A DNA stretch of 64,000 nt from positions 62,001 through 126,000 of the forward strand of contig NZ_JAAAMJ010000003.1 of NCBI RefSeq assembly GCF_010500835.1, written 5' to 3'. Shown here piece by piece: positions 55,669 to 64,000 of the stretch. Positions within the stretch are counted from its first letter, which is position 1. Every line of letters starts with the position of its first letter. The notes beneath the pieces are model-generated. The model did not search any database. It saw only the letters and a list, made by a program, of their open reading frames with translations, and was not told the DNA's origin. Position numbers and translations under genes: made by a program. This DNA comes from Aurantimonas aggregata. GTDB taxonomy: Bacteria; Pseudomonadota; Alphaproteobacteria; Rhizobiales; Rhizobiaceae.

Positions 55669-56382
55669 TCAGGGCATGGCTTGAGGAGAGGCCGGGTCGC
55701 GAAAGCTGATCGTGCCCGTGGTGCTCGCCGGCTTGGCGTCGGCGCCACGCAGATACAGCGGCCGCGGCGGGGCTTCGAGAGCACGCGCCGCCAGTATTCC
55801 GAGCGCACGCATGTCGATGCGCGAATCGGCGCCGAGCACGGCCGCGTCGCGGCCGGACAAGGCGGCCAGGGCGATCGCCGAGCCAGTGCCTACGAGCCCG
55901 AGCGGCGTGCCCGCATCGAGATGGGCCAGCATCTGCGGCAGGTCCGCCGGCGCCAGCGCGCGGGGTGCTTCCAGGACGTCGCCGTCAGGGCCGTAGAGCG
56001 CGGCATAGATTTCGCCGCGCTTGGCGTCGAGCGTCGCGAGGATTGCCCGACCCTGGCCCAGCTCGGGCGCCGCCAGGGCCGCCAGCGTGTCGATGCCGAC
56101 GGCCGGAATATTGAGCGCCAGTGCCAGGCCCCGCGCCGCCGCAACGCCGACCCGGATCCCGGTGAAGGAGCCGGGGCCGACGGTGACGCCGATCCGGGTA
56201 AGGTCGGCATAGGCGATGCCTGCCTCGCCCAGCACGTCGGCAATCACCGCCATCAGCTGCTCGGCATGGCCCTTGCCGATTTCCGGCTCGGCAGACGCGA
56301 CAACCCAGTCGGTCGCACCGTCACAGACGGCCGCCGAACAGCGCTCGAAGGCCGTGTCGATGACAAGAAGCATTTGCATCAC
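55669..56382 (-). CDS. tsaB: TsaB, tRNA threonylcarbamoyladenosine complex dimerisation protein
   Basis: A 237-residue ASKHA-fold protein that forms the TsaB-TsaD core for t6A37 in tRNA. It begins MLLVIDTAFERCSAAVCDGA (from the third ATG) and has the family block GVTVGPGSFTGIRVGVAAAR. The usual ATPase residues of TsaD are lacking, as expected. MMQM- gives several possible starts (56382, 56379, 56373). It lies next to rimI and after nfu. Confidence 0.9.
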   Translation of the reverse strand: MMQMLLVIDTAFERCSAAVCDGATDWVVASAEPEIGKGHAEQLMAVIADVLGEAGIAYADLTRIGVTVGPGSFTGIRVGVAAARGLALALNIPAVGIDTLAALAAPELGQGRAILATLDAKRGEIYAALYGPDGDVLEAPRALAPADLPQMLAHLDAGTPLGLVGTGSAIALAALSGRDAAVLGADSRIDMRALGILAARALEAPPRPLYLRGADAKPASTTGTISFRDPASPQAMP

Positions 56383-56457
56383 GCCCGGTTCGGCGATCCG
56401 GTCGCCGGTCGCACCATCGCCCGGCTGGCAGGAGGCATCACGACCGGACCCTCCGGA

Positions 56458-57033
56458 TCAGGCGGCGGCGACGGCTTCCACCGCTTCGACTTCCGGCACG
56501 AAATGGCGCAGCAGGTTCTGGATGCCGTGCTTCAGCGTCGCGGTCGACGACGGGCAGCCGGCGCAGGCGCCGCGCATGTTGAGATAGACGGTGCCGTCGC
56601 GGTAGCCGCGGAAGGTGATGTCGCCGCCATCCTGGGCGACGGCCGGGCGCACACGCGTCTCGAGCAATTCCTTGATGGTCGCGACGGTACCGGCGTCACG
56701 CTCCTCGAAGAACTCGTCGCCATCCGGCGCCGCGGTGCCTTCGCCTTCGGCCAGCATGACCGGATCGTTGGAGAGGAAATGCTCCATCAGCCCGGCCAGG
56801 ATCGCCGGCTTCAGGTACTGCCAGTCCGGCTCGTCCTTCGTCACGGTGACGAAGTCGTAGCCGAAGAACACGCCGGTCACGCCCGGCACCGCCATCAGCC
56901 GGGCGGCCAGCGGCGAGCGGCCGGCGGCGTCTGCCGCCGTCAGAAATTCCTCGGTGCCGGTTTCGACCACAACCCGGCCCGGCAGGAACTTCAACGTCGC
57001 GGGGTTCGGAGTGACTTCCGTCTGGATGAACAT
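56458..57033 (-). CDS. Nfu-type iron-sulfur cluster carrier (NifU N- and C-domains)
   Basis: A 191-residue scaffold/carrier. The Nfu N-terminal domain (MFIQTEVTPNPATLKFLPGR) is followed by the NifU-type C-terminal domain with GACAGCPSSTATLKHGIQNL, whose C-x2-C (near 155) binds a [4Fe-4S] cluster between two subunits. It delivers clusters to target proteins. Conserved rhizobial neighbourhood: tsaB on one side and a universal stress protein gene on the other. Confidence 0.93.
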   Translation of the reverse strand: MFIQTEVTPNPATLKFLPGRVVVETGTEEFLTAADAAGRSPLAARLMAVPGVTGVFFGYDFVTVTKDEPDWQYLKPAILAGLMEHFLSNDPVMLAEGEGTAAPDGDEFFEERDAGTVATIKELLETRVRPAVAQDGGDITFRGYRDGTVYLNMRGACAGCPSSTATLKHGIQNLLRHFVPEVEAVEAVAAA

Positions 57034-57134
57034 TGCTTGCCTCTCGTGCGACCGGTGCCGCCGAATTCATTGGAATTATTCTAAAGTGTACAGCGCAGCG
57101 CCGTTGATCGCAACATAAGGTGCGCGGGGCGCCA

Positions 57135-57626
57135 TCAACAGAGGCTGGCGATATCCTCGTCTGTCAGCGTCGCCGGCACGATCGTCACCGGGATCGGGAA
57201 GGCGGCGCCCTTGCCGGCGACCGAGGACACCAGCGGCCCCGGCCCCTCGGACGCATCGCCGGAAGCCAGAACGAGGATGGCGATCTCGCGGTCCGCTTCG
57301 ATCAATGCGTGGATCTCCTCGACGATCTTGCCTTCGCGCACGACCGTCTCCGGTTCGATCCCGACCTTCTCGCGCAATTCGTCCGCGACCTTGGCGAGCT
57401 TGGTGCCGGCTTCCTCGGCGGCTTCGGCCCGCATGATCTTCTCGACGCCCAACCAATGCTGGAAATCACCGGGCTCGATCACGAAGAGCAGGACGGCGCC
57501 GCCGCCGCTCGCCTTGGCGCGGTGCGCCGCATAGGAGGCGGCGCGCCCGCATTCGGGCGTGCCGTCGATGATCGCAAGGAACTTGCGCTTGCCGCCGGCA
57601 TCCCGGCCAATTCGTCTTGATACCAT
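57135..57626 (-). CDS. Universal stress protein (UspA family)
   Basis: A 163-residue UspA-like protein: KRKFLAIIDGTPECGRAASY (strand 1 and switch), VLLFVIEPGDFQHWL and ILVLASGDASEGPGPLVSSV followed by PIPVTIVPATLTDE. The ATP-binding G-2x-G-9x-G-[ST] loop is only partly kept, so nucleotide binding is uncertain. It lies between trpS and nfu, its usual place in this order. The start at 57626 gives a slightly long N-terminus. Confidence 0.85.
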   Translation of the reverse strand: MVSRRIGRDAGGKRKFLAIIDGTPECGRAASYAAHRAKASGGGAVLLFVIEPGDFQHWLGVEKIMRAEAAEEAGTKLAKVADELREKVGIEPETVVREGKIVEEIHALIEADREIAILVLASGDASEGPGPLVSSVAGKGAAFPIPVTIVPATLTDEDIASLC

Positions 57627-57727
57627 GCCGGCAAGATGGCAGCGGCGATGCCCGGCGACAAGCGGCGGTGCCGCCCGCCCACATACTTTGCCGCATCGGG
57701 CGTACGGAGGCGGAGGCAGCCAGCCCC

Positions 57728-58795
57728 TCAGTCGTCGAGCAGGCCGATGATCTGCTTGACGTCCTTCATGGTCCGTTCGGCGATGGCGCCGGCGCGCTCG
57801 CCGCCGTCCTTGAGCACGGCGTCGATATGGCCGGGATCGGCCATCAGCCGGCGCATTTCCGACGTCACCGGCCCGAGCGTCTCGACCGCGAGGTCGACCA
57901 GCGCCGGCTTGAACTCGGAGAACTGGCGGCCGCCGAACTCGGCGAGGATGTCGGCCTTCGGCCGCTCGGCAAGCGCCGCGTAGATGCCGACGAGATTGTC
58001 GGCCTCCGGCCGGCCGGCGAGCCCCTCCAGCTCGGACGGCAGCGCGTCCGGGTCGGTCTTGGCCTTGCGGATCTTGCGGGCGATCGCCTCGGCGTCGTCG
58101 GTCAGGTTGATGCGCGACAGGTCCGAGGGATCGGATTTCGACATCTTCTTGGCGCCGTCCTTGAGGCTCATCACCCGGGTCGCCGGCCCGTCGATCAGCG
58201 GCTCGGTGATCGGGAAATAGCCGTTGACGGTCTCGTCGCCCATCGCCATCGGCACGCCGAGCCCGGCTGCGGCGATCTTCTGCGAGAAGTCGTTGTTGAA
58301 CTTCGCGGCGATGTCGCGGGTCAGCTCCAGATGCTGCTTCTGGTCGTCGCCGACCGGCACCTGCGTGGCGCGGTAGAGCAGGATGTCGGCGGCCATCAGG
58401 CTCGGATAGGCGAGCAGGCCGAGCGAGGCGTTCTCGCGATCCTTGCCGGCCTTTTCCTTGAACTGGGTCATGCGGTTCATCCAGCCGATGCGCGCGACGC
58501 AGTTGAAGATCCAGGCAAGTTCGGCATGGCCGGAGACGCGGCTCTGGTTGAAGACGATGTGGCGCGCCGGATCGATGCCGGCGGCGAGGAAGGCCGCGGT
58601 GATCGAGCGGATCTGGCCCGGGAGGTCGTCATGGACGAGCTGCGCGGTGATCGCGTGGAGATCGACGACGCAATAGAGGCAGTCATGGCTCTCCTGCAGG
58701 GCGACGAACTTGCGGATCGCGCCCAGATAATTGCCGAGATGCAGATTGCCCGTCGGCTGGACGCCGGAAAAGACGCGGGGAGAAATGGCGCTCAT
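57728..58795 (-). CDS. trpS: Tryptophanyl-tRNA synthetase
   Basis: A 355-residue class I aminoacyl-tRNA synthetase. The HIGH-like motif is [12 protein letters not shown] (near residue 16), and the KMSKS motif is [10 protein letters not shown] (near 216). [20 protein letters not shown] with [12 protein letters not shown] marks it as TrpS. Length is normal. It lies between murJ (69 bp) and the usp gene. Confidence 0.96.
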   Translation of the reverse strand: MSAISPRVFSGVQPTGNLHLGNYLGAIRKFVALQESHDCLYCVVDLHAITAQLVHDDLPGQIRSITAAFLAAGIDPARHIVFNQSRVSGHAELAWIFNCVARIGWMNRMTQFKEKAGKDRENASLGLLAYPSLMAADILLYRATQVPVGDDQKQHLELTRDIAAKFNNDFSQKIAAAGLGVPMAMGDETVNGYFPITEPLIDGPATRVMSLKDGAKKMSKSDPSDLSRINLTDDAEAIARKIRKAKTDPDALPSELEGLAGRPEADNLVGIYAALAERPKADILAEFGGRQFSEFKPALVDLAVETLGPVTSEMRRLMADPGHIDAVLKDGGERAGAIAERTMKDVKQIIGLLDD

Positions 58796-58864
58796 GGGTC
58801 GCGGCTCCGGGGTCGGGAGATCAGGTGAAATCGCGGCGGGTTATGGCCGAGGGGCCGGCATCGA

Positions 58865-60505
58865 TCAAGCGCTGCCTTCATCGGGGCCCGTGGCGGGAGG
58901 CGTCGGCCGGCGTCGCTTCACTACCGCGAAGAGCAGCCGGCGATCGGCCGCGCCGGTGGCGAGCGCCAGGCCGAAATAGATCGCCATGGCCGAAGCGACG
59001 AGGATGCCGATCGCCAGGATCTGGGTGGCCAGCGGGCTCCCCGGCCGGAGCCAGTCGTCCAGCTCCAGCATGGCGCCGACCAGCGCGGCGCCCATCACCA
59101 GCGAGCACAGGAGCGTCAGGGCCGAACGCCTGACGAGCTGCCGGTCGACCTCCCAGAGGCCCTTGCGATAGAGCCCGGCAAACAAGAGGCCGGCATTCAG
59201 CCAGCCGGCGATGGTGGTCGCCATCGCGATGCCGCGCTCGGCGAGGATCCCGAACAGGACGATCGACAGGACGATGTTGATGCCGGCGGAGAACAACGTG
59301 ACATACATTGGCGTGCGGGTGTCCTCGCGGGCGAAATAGCCGGGCGAAAACACCTTGATCATGACGAAGGCCGGCAGGCCAAGGGCGAAGATGCCGAGAA
59401 CCGCGGCGACGGCTGCCGTCGCCGAGGGTTCGAAAGCGCCGCGTTCGTAGATGACCCGGATGATCGGCTCGGGGATGATGAACAGGGCGACGGCGGCAGG
59501 CAGCGTCAGGAACAGCGCGAATTCGAGGCTCCGGTTCTGGGTGTGCTGGGCCTCGCGCAGATGCCCCGCCTTGAGGGCGCGGGCCAGCTCCGGCAAGAGC
59601 ACGACGCCGATGGCAACGCCGACCATGCCGAGCGGCAGCTGGTACGGCCGGTCGGCATATTGCAGGATCGATACCGCCCCCGGCTTGAACGAGGCGACCG
59701 CCTGGCCGACGAACAGGTTGATCTGGGTGATACCGCCGATCAGCGCCGCGGGACCGGCGAGGACCAGCAACCGCTTCAGCCCCTTGGTCCAGCGCGGCCG
59801 GCCAAAGGCGATGCTGAAGCCGGCCATGCGCATGGCGATGACGACCATCGCCAGCTGCGCGAAGCCGGAAACCACGACGCCCCAACTCATCAGAAAACCG
59901 GTCGTCGCCTTGTCGACGCCCGCGTAGAGGCACCAGGCCAGGACCCCGATCAGGATGAAATTCAGCAGCGTCGGCGCGGCGGCCGCGGCGAAGAATCGCC
60001 GGAAGCTGTTGAGGATGCCGCTGACCATCGCCACCATCGACATGCAAGCCAGATAGGGGAACATGATGCGCGACAGCGTCACCGTCAGGTCGTAGCGGGC
60101 GGCGCAGGAGAGCATATCGCCGCCGGCCGCCGGGTCGTCGATGCAGGCGCTGAGGCCCGGCGCGATGATCGTCGAAACGAGAAACGGCATGAAGATCAGC
60201 GCGACGATGGTCAGCGTCACCAGCGTGGCGAGGAGGGTCGAAAAGACCTCGCTGGCAAAGCGTCTGGCGCCCGCATCGCCTTCTTCCTCCAGCGACCGGG
60301 CGAAAAGCGGAATGAAGGCTGCGTTGAAGGCCCCTTCGGCAAACAGCCGGCGGAACAGGTTGGGAAAGCGGAAGGCGAGGTTGAAGGCGTCGGCCACCGG
60401 CCCGACGCCCAGCGCCGAGGCCATCATCATCTCGCGGCCGAAGCCGAAGATCCGGGAGACCAGGGTCGCCCCGCCGACGGTCGCAAACTTGGAAAGGAGG
60501 CTCAT
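58865..60505 (-). CDS. murJ: MurJ, lipid II flippase
   Basis: A 546-residue MOP-superfamily transporter that flips lipid II across the inner membrane. Fourteen hydrophobic helices can be followed; family motifs are SRIFGFGREMMMASALGVGP near the start and RLFAEGAFNAAFIPLF (about 53-68). It overlaps glnD by four bases (ATGA), the conserved glnD-murJ-trpS order of rhizobia. Confidence 0.95.
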   Translation of the reverse strand: MSLLSKFATVGGATLVSRIFGFGREMMMASALGVGPVADAFNLAFRFPNLFRRLFAEGAFNAAFIPLFARSLEEEGDAGARRFASEVFSTLLATLVTLTIVALIFMPFLVSTIIAPGLSACIDDPAAGGDMLSCAARYDLTVTLSRIMFPYLACMSMVAMVSGILNSFRRFFAAAAAPTLLNFILIGVLAWCLYAGVDKATTGFLMSWGVVVSGFAQLAMVVIAMRMAGFSIAFGRPRWTKGLKRLLVLAGPAALIGGITQINLFVGQAVASFKPGAVSILQYADRPYQLPLGMVGVAIGVVLLPELARALKAGHLREAQHTQNRSLEFALFLTLPAAVALFIIPEPIIRVIYERGAFEPSATAAVAAVLGIFALGLPAFVMIKVFSPGYFAREDTRTPMYVTLFSAGINIVLSIVLFGILAERGIAMATTIAGWLNAGLLFAGLYRKGLWEVDRQLVRRSALTLLCSLVMGAALVGAMLELDDWLRPGSPLATQILAIGILVASAMAIYFGLALATGAADRRLLFAVVKRRRPTPPATGPDEGSA

Positions 60506-63366
60506 CGAGCGGTAATGCCGAAGGCCCGCGGCGAGGACATGGCGACCAGCGAGGACACTTCGCCCTCGGGATTGTCGAACACCGCCTTCAGCCGCGCCTC
60601 GATCCGCTCGGCCCGCGAGTCCGACGTGATCTTGGTGCCGATCAGATCGGTCACGTAGAAGACGTCGACGACCTTCTCGCCATAAGTGGAGATGTGGGCC
60701 GAGCGGATGTCGAGATTGAGGTCGGAAATCGCCCCGGTGATGTCGGACAACAGGCCCGGCCGATCCAGCCCCTCGACCTCGATGACGGTAAACTGGTTCG
60801 ACAGATCGTTGTCGAGCCGGATCCGCGGCGACAGGTTGAACAGCCGCGCGCCGCGCGAGGGCTTGCGGTGGGCGAGCAGGTTGGCGGGCACGTCGCGCCC
60901 CTGCAGCAGCCGCTCGATATTGTCGCAGATCCGCTCTGCCCGGCGAATCTCGTCGTCGTCGGACTCGAATTCGCGGTTCAGCATCATGACGTCGAGGGCG
61001 CGCCCGTCCGACATCGTGAAGATCTGCGCGTCGGCGATGTTCGCGCCTGCGCCGGCGCAGGCTCCGGCGAGCAGCGACAGGAGGCGCGGGTGGTCGGGCG
61101 CCAGCACCATGATCTCGGTGATGCCGTGGAAGCGATCGGTGCGGATGCTGGTCGAGAGCGGCCGCCCGTCGGACGCCTCGCGGAGAAACTCGGCGTGGCG
61201 CAGCTGCTCCTCGAGCGGGGTGGTGAGGAAATAGTTCGGGTAATGCAGATCGAGATAGGCGTCGCGTTCGGCATCGGGCCAGGCGGACAGCCGATCGGCC
61301 AGGCGCAGCCGCGCCCGGACGAGGCGCTCGCGCCGCGACGACTGGGTGAAGCCGCCGGTCAACGTCGGCTCGGTCTCGAGATAGAGGGTTCGCAGGAGCT
61401 GGCCCTTCCAGCCGTTCCAGACGCCCGGACCGACCGCCCTTATGTCGCAGACGGTCAGCACGGTCAGAAGCTTCAGCCGGTCGAGCGTGCGGACCTTCTC
61501 GGCAAAATCGAGGATCGTCTTGCGGTCGCTGAGGTCGCGCTGCTGCGCCGTCATCGACATGACCAGATGGTCCTCGACGAGCCAGGCGACGAGTTCGGTC
61601 TCCCTTTCGTCGAGGCCGAGCCGCGGGCAGAGCTCCCGGGCGATCTTCGCGCCGGCGATCGAATGATCCGCCGGCCGGCCCTTGGCGATGTCGTGCAGGA
61701 GCAGCGCCACATAGAGCGGCGTGCGGTCCTTCAGCGCGTTGACGAAGCCGGAGGCCAGCGGCAGCTCGTCGGCGAGATGCCCGTGCTCGATCAGCGACAG
61801 CGTATCGATCGTGCGCAGCAGGTGCTCGTCCACCGTGTAGTGGTGGTACATGTTGAACTGCATCATCGCGACGATCCTGCCGAAATCGGGGATGAAGCGG
61901 CCGAGCACGCCGGCCTCGTTCATCCGCCGCAGATGCAGCGCCGGGTCGAAGCGGTCGGTCAGGACGTCGAGGAACAGGCTGTTGGCGTCGTGGTTCTCGC
62001 GCAGCGCCGCGTCCACCAGCCGCAGCGAGCGGCGGATCAGCTTCAGCGCGTCCGGGTGGTATTCGAGCTGGTGCATCGCCGCGAGGCGGAAGATGCGGAT
62101 GAGATTGACCGGATCGTCGCGGAAGACGTTGGGCCCGGTGACGTTGATGCGGTTGTTGTCGATGTGGAAATCGAGCGTGCCCGGGATTTTGCGGGCGCGG
62201 CCGCGCAGGCTGCGCACGAAGCCCTTCAGGCCGGGCGCGGCCTTGGCGTGCTCCTCTTCCAGCGCCGCGCAGAAGATGCGCGTCAGATCGCCGACATCCT
62301 TGGCGATCAGGAAGTAGTGCTTCATGAAGCGCTCGACGTCCTTCAAGCCGGGATGGCTGTTGTAGCCGAGCCGCTTGGCGATCTCCGGCTGCAGGTCGAA
62401 GGCGAGCCGCTCTTCCGCCTTACCTGTGGCGAAATGCATGTGGCAGCGCACCGCCCAGAGGAAGTCTTCCGCCTTGACGAACAGGCGCCATTCGCGCCGC
62501 GAGAACACGCCCGCCTCGACCAGCGCCTCGGCCGTGGAGACCCGGTAATGATACTTGGCGATCCAGAACAGCGTGTGCAGGTCGCGCAGGCCGCCCTTGC
62601 CCTCCTTGACGTTCGGCTCGACCAGATAGCGGGTGTTGCCACTCTTGGCGTGCCGCGCCTCGCGCTCGGCGAGCTTGGCGGCGATGAACTCCTCGCTGGT
62701 GCCGGCAACGACCTCCGCGTCGAAGCGGCGGCCGAGTTCGGCGAACAGCTCGACGTCGCCGGCGACGAGCCAGCGCTCCAGGATCGAGGTGCGGATGGTG
62801 AAATCGGCACGCGCCAGCTTGATGCACTCGTCCACCGTGCGGGACGCGTGGCCGACCTTGAAGCCGAGATCCCACAGCATGTAGAGCAGATATTCGGCGA
62901 CCTGCTCGCCAAGCGCGGACTGCTTGTAGGGCAGCACGAACAACAGATCGATGTCCGAGCCCGGTGCCAGCGTGCCGCGGCCATAGCCGCCGACCGCCAC
63001 CACCGCCATGCGCTCGCCGACGCTGAGATTGGCTGTCTGGAACACGTGCCGGATGGCGTAGTCGTGGATCTCGCGCACCACCACGTCCTGCACCGAGGCC
63101 AGCTTGCGGGCGCAGAGCAGGCCGCTGCCGTCCTCGAAGAGGGCTTCCTCGATCGCTGTACGGGCGTCCGCGATGATCTGCTTCAGGAGCGCGAGGATCT
63201 TCAGGCGAGCCGCAGGGGACGCGCCGTTCGCGCCGTCACCGGCAGCGATCGCAGCAAGGCCGCCGCGCAACGTCTCGATATCCAGAATGCCGACGAGATC
63301 GATTTCCTCGACATCCGCCGGGATCTGGCGCTTTGCGGGAAGGGACCTCGCTTCGATCAACGACAT
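60502..63366 (-). CDS. glnD: GlnD, PII uridylyltransferase/uridylyl-removing enzyme
   Basis: A 954-residue nitrogen sensor that adds UMP to PII proteins when glutamine is low and removes it when high. The nucleotidyltransferase site is GGYGRGTLAPGSDIDLLFVL (near 125), the HD hydrolase site ALLLHDIAKGRPADHS (near 556), and two C-terminal ACT domains (EIMVLAPDHPRLLSLLAGAC near 745, and VIEVEGLDRPGLLSDITGAI near 860) bind glutamine. Length and domain order are normal. First gene of the glnD-murJ-trpS set. Confidence 0.96.
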   Translation of the reverse strand: MSLIEARSLPAKRQIPADVEEIDLVGILDIETLRGGLAAIAAGDGANGASPAARLKILALLKQIIADARTAIEEALFEDGSGLLCARKLASVQDVVVREIHDYAIRHVFQTANLSVGERMAVVAVGGYGRGTLAPGSDIDLLFVLPYKQSALGEQVAEYLLYMLWDLGFKVGHASRTVDECIKLARADFTIRTSILERWLVAGDVELFAELGRRFDAEVVAGTSEEFIAAKLAEREARHAKSGNTRYLVEPNVKEGKGGLRDLHTLFWIAKYHYRVSTAEALVEAGVFSRREWRLFVKAEDFLWAVRCHMHFATGKAEERLAFDLQPEIAKRLGYNSHPGLKDVERFMKHYFLIAKDVGDLTRIFCAALEEEHAKAAPGLKGFVRSLRGRARKIPGTLDFHIDNNRINVTGPNVFRDDPVNLIRIFRLAAMHQLEYHPDALKLIRRSLRLVDAALRENHDANSLFLDVLTDRFDPALHLRRMNEAGVLGRFIPDFGRIVAMMQFNMYHHYTVDEHLLRTIDTLSLIEHGHLADELPLASGFVNALKDRTPLYVALLLHDIAKGRPADHSIAGAKIARELCPRLGLDERETELVAWLVEDHLVMSMTAQQRDLSDRKTILDFAEKVRTLDRLKLLTVLTVCDIRAVGPGVWNGWKGQLLRTLYLETEPTLTGGFTQSSRRERLVRARLRLADRLSAWPDAERDAYLDLHYPNYFLTTPLEEQLRHAEFLREASDGRPLSTSIRTDRFHGITEIMVLAPDHPRLLSLLAGACAGAGANIADAQIFTMSDGRALDVMMLNREFESDDDEIRRAERICDNIERLLQGRDVPANLLAHRKPSRGARLFNLSPRIRLDNDLSNQFTVIEVEGLDRPGLLSDITGAISDLNLDIRSAHISTYGEKVVDVFYVTDLIGTKITSDSRAERIEARLKAVFDNPEGEVSSLVAMSSPRAFGITAR

Positions 63367-63500
63367 TCACGTTCCTGGATGCGTATTCGCCGGGATGCGG
63401 ACTGGCCCGCCTGGGCAGCCTATAAACGACTTGCCGGCCAGGCGCGACACCACAGGTCAGCGATGGCCTTGGCCCAAGGACCCGCAACTGCCGGAAACGC

Positions 63501-63530
63501 AAAAAGGGCCGCCCGCATGGGACGACCCTT
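63501..63530 (-). terminator. Rho-independent terminator of the last gene
   Basis: On the minus strand AAGGGTCGTCC pairs with GGGCGGCCCTT (two G-U pairs) around a small loop, followed by five T residues. It ends the small secreted-protein gene and separates it from glnD. Confidence 0.8.
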
Positions 63531-63573
63531 CACAACTCCCGGCGTTCTGGGACGCCGGCTTATCGCTCAAAGC

Positions 63574-63999
63574 TTACTCAGCAGCTTCGGTCGAGGACTC
63601 GTCCTGCAGAGCCTCGCCTTCCTGCGTCGTCGGCTCCTGGCCGGGCGTAAAGGTCGCGCCGGAACCCGGCACGATCGCGCCGCCCGTTGCCGGCTCGGCC
63701 ATCGTGCCGCTGGTCGTCTCGGCGTCGGTGCCCTCGGCAACGCCCTCGCGCTCGGCAGCGCGGTTCAGCTCGCGCTCGGCGTCATTGCCCGGAACGATCG
63801 TGTCCGACTCGGGCGAAGCGGCAGACGGAGCGACAGACGTGCCTGGCTCGGCAGCGACTGCGTCACGCTCGGCGGCGTTGTCCTCTTCGATGACGGTCTC
63901 CGAACCCGGAACAGCCGGCGTGCCGGACTGGGCGAAAGCCGGAAGCGCGAAAGACGAAGCGCCAATCAGCATGGCAGAGATAAGAGCGGTCTTCTTCAT
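63574..63999 (-). CDS. Small acidic secreted protein of unknown function
   Basis: A 141-residue protein with a clear Sec signal peptide (MKKTALISAMLIGASSFALP, then AFAQ cleavage near residue 24). The mature part is low-complexity, rich in Glu, Ala, Thr, Ser and Gly, with short repeated units (three PGS/PGN-type turns: VPGSETVIEED, VPGNDAERE, VPGSGATF). It has no cysteine and is probably disordered. I do not recognise a family. The ATG lies one base from the right edge of the window, so its promoter is not visible. Confidence 0.75.
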   Translation of the reverse strand: MKKTALISAMLIGASSFALPAFAQSGTPAVPGSETVIEEDNAAERDAVAAEPGTSVAPSAASPESDTIVPGNDAERELNRAAEREGVAEGTDAETTSGTMAEPATGGAIVPGSGATFTPGQEPTTQEGEALQDESSTEAAE

Positions 64000-64000
64000 T

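Overview
The window is GC-rich chromosomal DNA of an alphaproteobacterium, almost certainly of the order Hyphomicrobiales (Rhizobiales). The case rests on gene content and order: an irr (Fur-family, haem/iron) gene beside fabA-fabB-fabI, ubiB-ubiE back to back with mutM, rpsT near dnaA-dnaN-recF-moeB, rimP-nusA-rnpM-infB-rbfA-truB, and ybeY-phoH-miaB ... nfu-usp-trpS-murJ-glnD. A family such as Aurantimonadaceae is possible, but I cannot prove it from the sequence alone. No rRNA, tRNA, CRISPR array, complete insertion sequence or prophage is visible.

Layout. (1) 1-6.5 kb is accessory DNA: a LysR-like remnant at the left edge, a TetR regulator divergent from a small NAD(P)-oxidoreductase / epoxide-hydrolase operon with two tandem operators, an NTF2-like gene, an orphan ParD-like antitoxin, a diguanylate cyclase and a truncated IS3-family transposase whose end touches the start of the next gene. 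(2) 6.5-12.5 kb: small conserved genes, ubiB-ubiE (ubiquinone), mutM (DNA repair), VOC and DUF899 proteins. (3) 12.7-17.4 kb: rpsO, a structured leader, pnp, then a DUF1127/LysR divergent pair and a DUF2937 gene. (4) 17.4-20.5 kb: a perfect inverted pair of 30-bp repeats, a TPP riboswitch, a 14-codon upstream ORF, and thiO-thiS-thiG-thiE. (5) 20.6-22.7 kb: a DUF1428 / broken VOC / NTF2-like operon divergent from an HxlR regulator. (6) 22.7-26.7 kb: fabA-fabB-fabI, a secreted protein, irr. (7) 26.8-32.3 kb: SH3-like secreted protein, 2-hydroxyacid dehydrogenase, flavin monooxygenase, a tiny DUF1328 membrane protein and a frameshifted xanthine/uracil permease. (8) 32.3-38.5 kb: moeB, recF, dnaN, dnaA, rhodanese, rpsT, all leftward. 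(9) 38.7-49.9 kb: the translation/transcription operon truB ... rimP, then trmB, an XRE regulator and lnt, all leftward. (10) 50-63.4 kb: corC-like, ybeY, phoH, miaB, acyltransferase, rimI, tsaB, nfu, usp, trpS, murJ and glnD, all leftward. (11) 63.6-64 kb: a small acidic secreted protein.

How it fits together: most of the window is housekeeping (replication initiation, translation factors, RNA decay, fatty acid and thiamine synthesis, envelope assembly, nitrogen sensing). The most informative large-scale observation is that two gene neighbourhoods usual in this order, truB-rpsO-pnp and mutM-rpsT-dnaA, are both broken here, and that one inversion of about 26 kb (breakpoints near 12.5-12.7 and 38.5-38.7 kb) would repair both. 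I found no defence island or clearly new multi-gene system. The other notable signals are gene decay (VOC amber codon, permease frameshift, IS and LysR remnants) and several well-formed regulatory sites.
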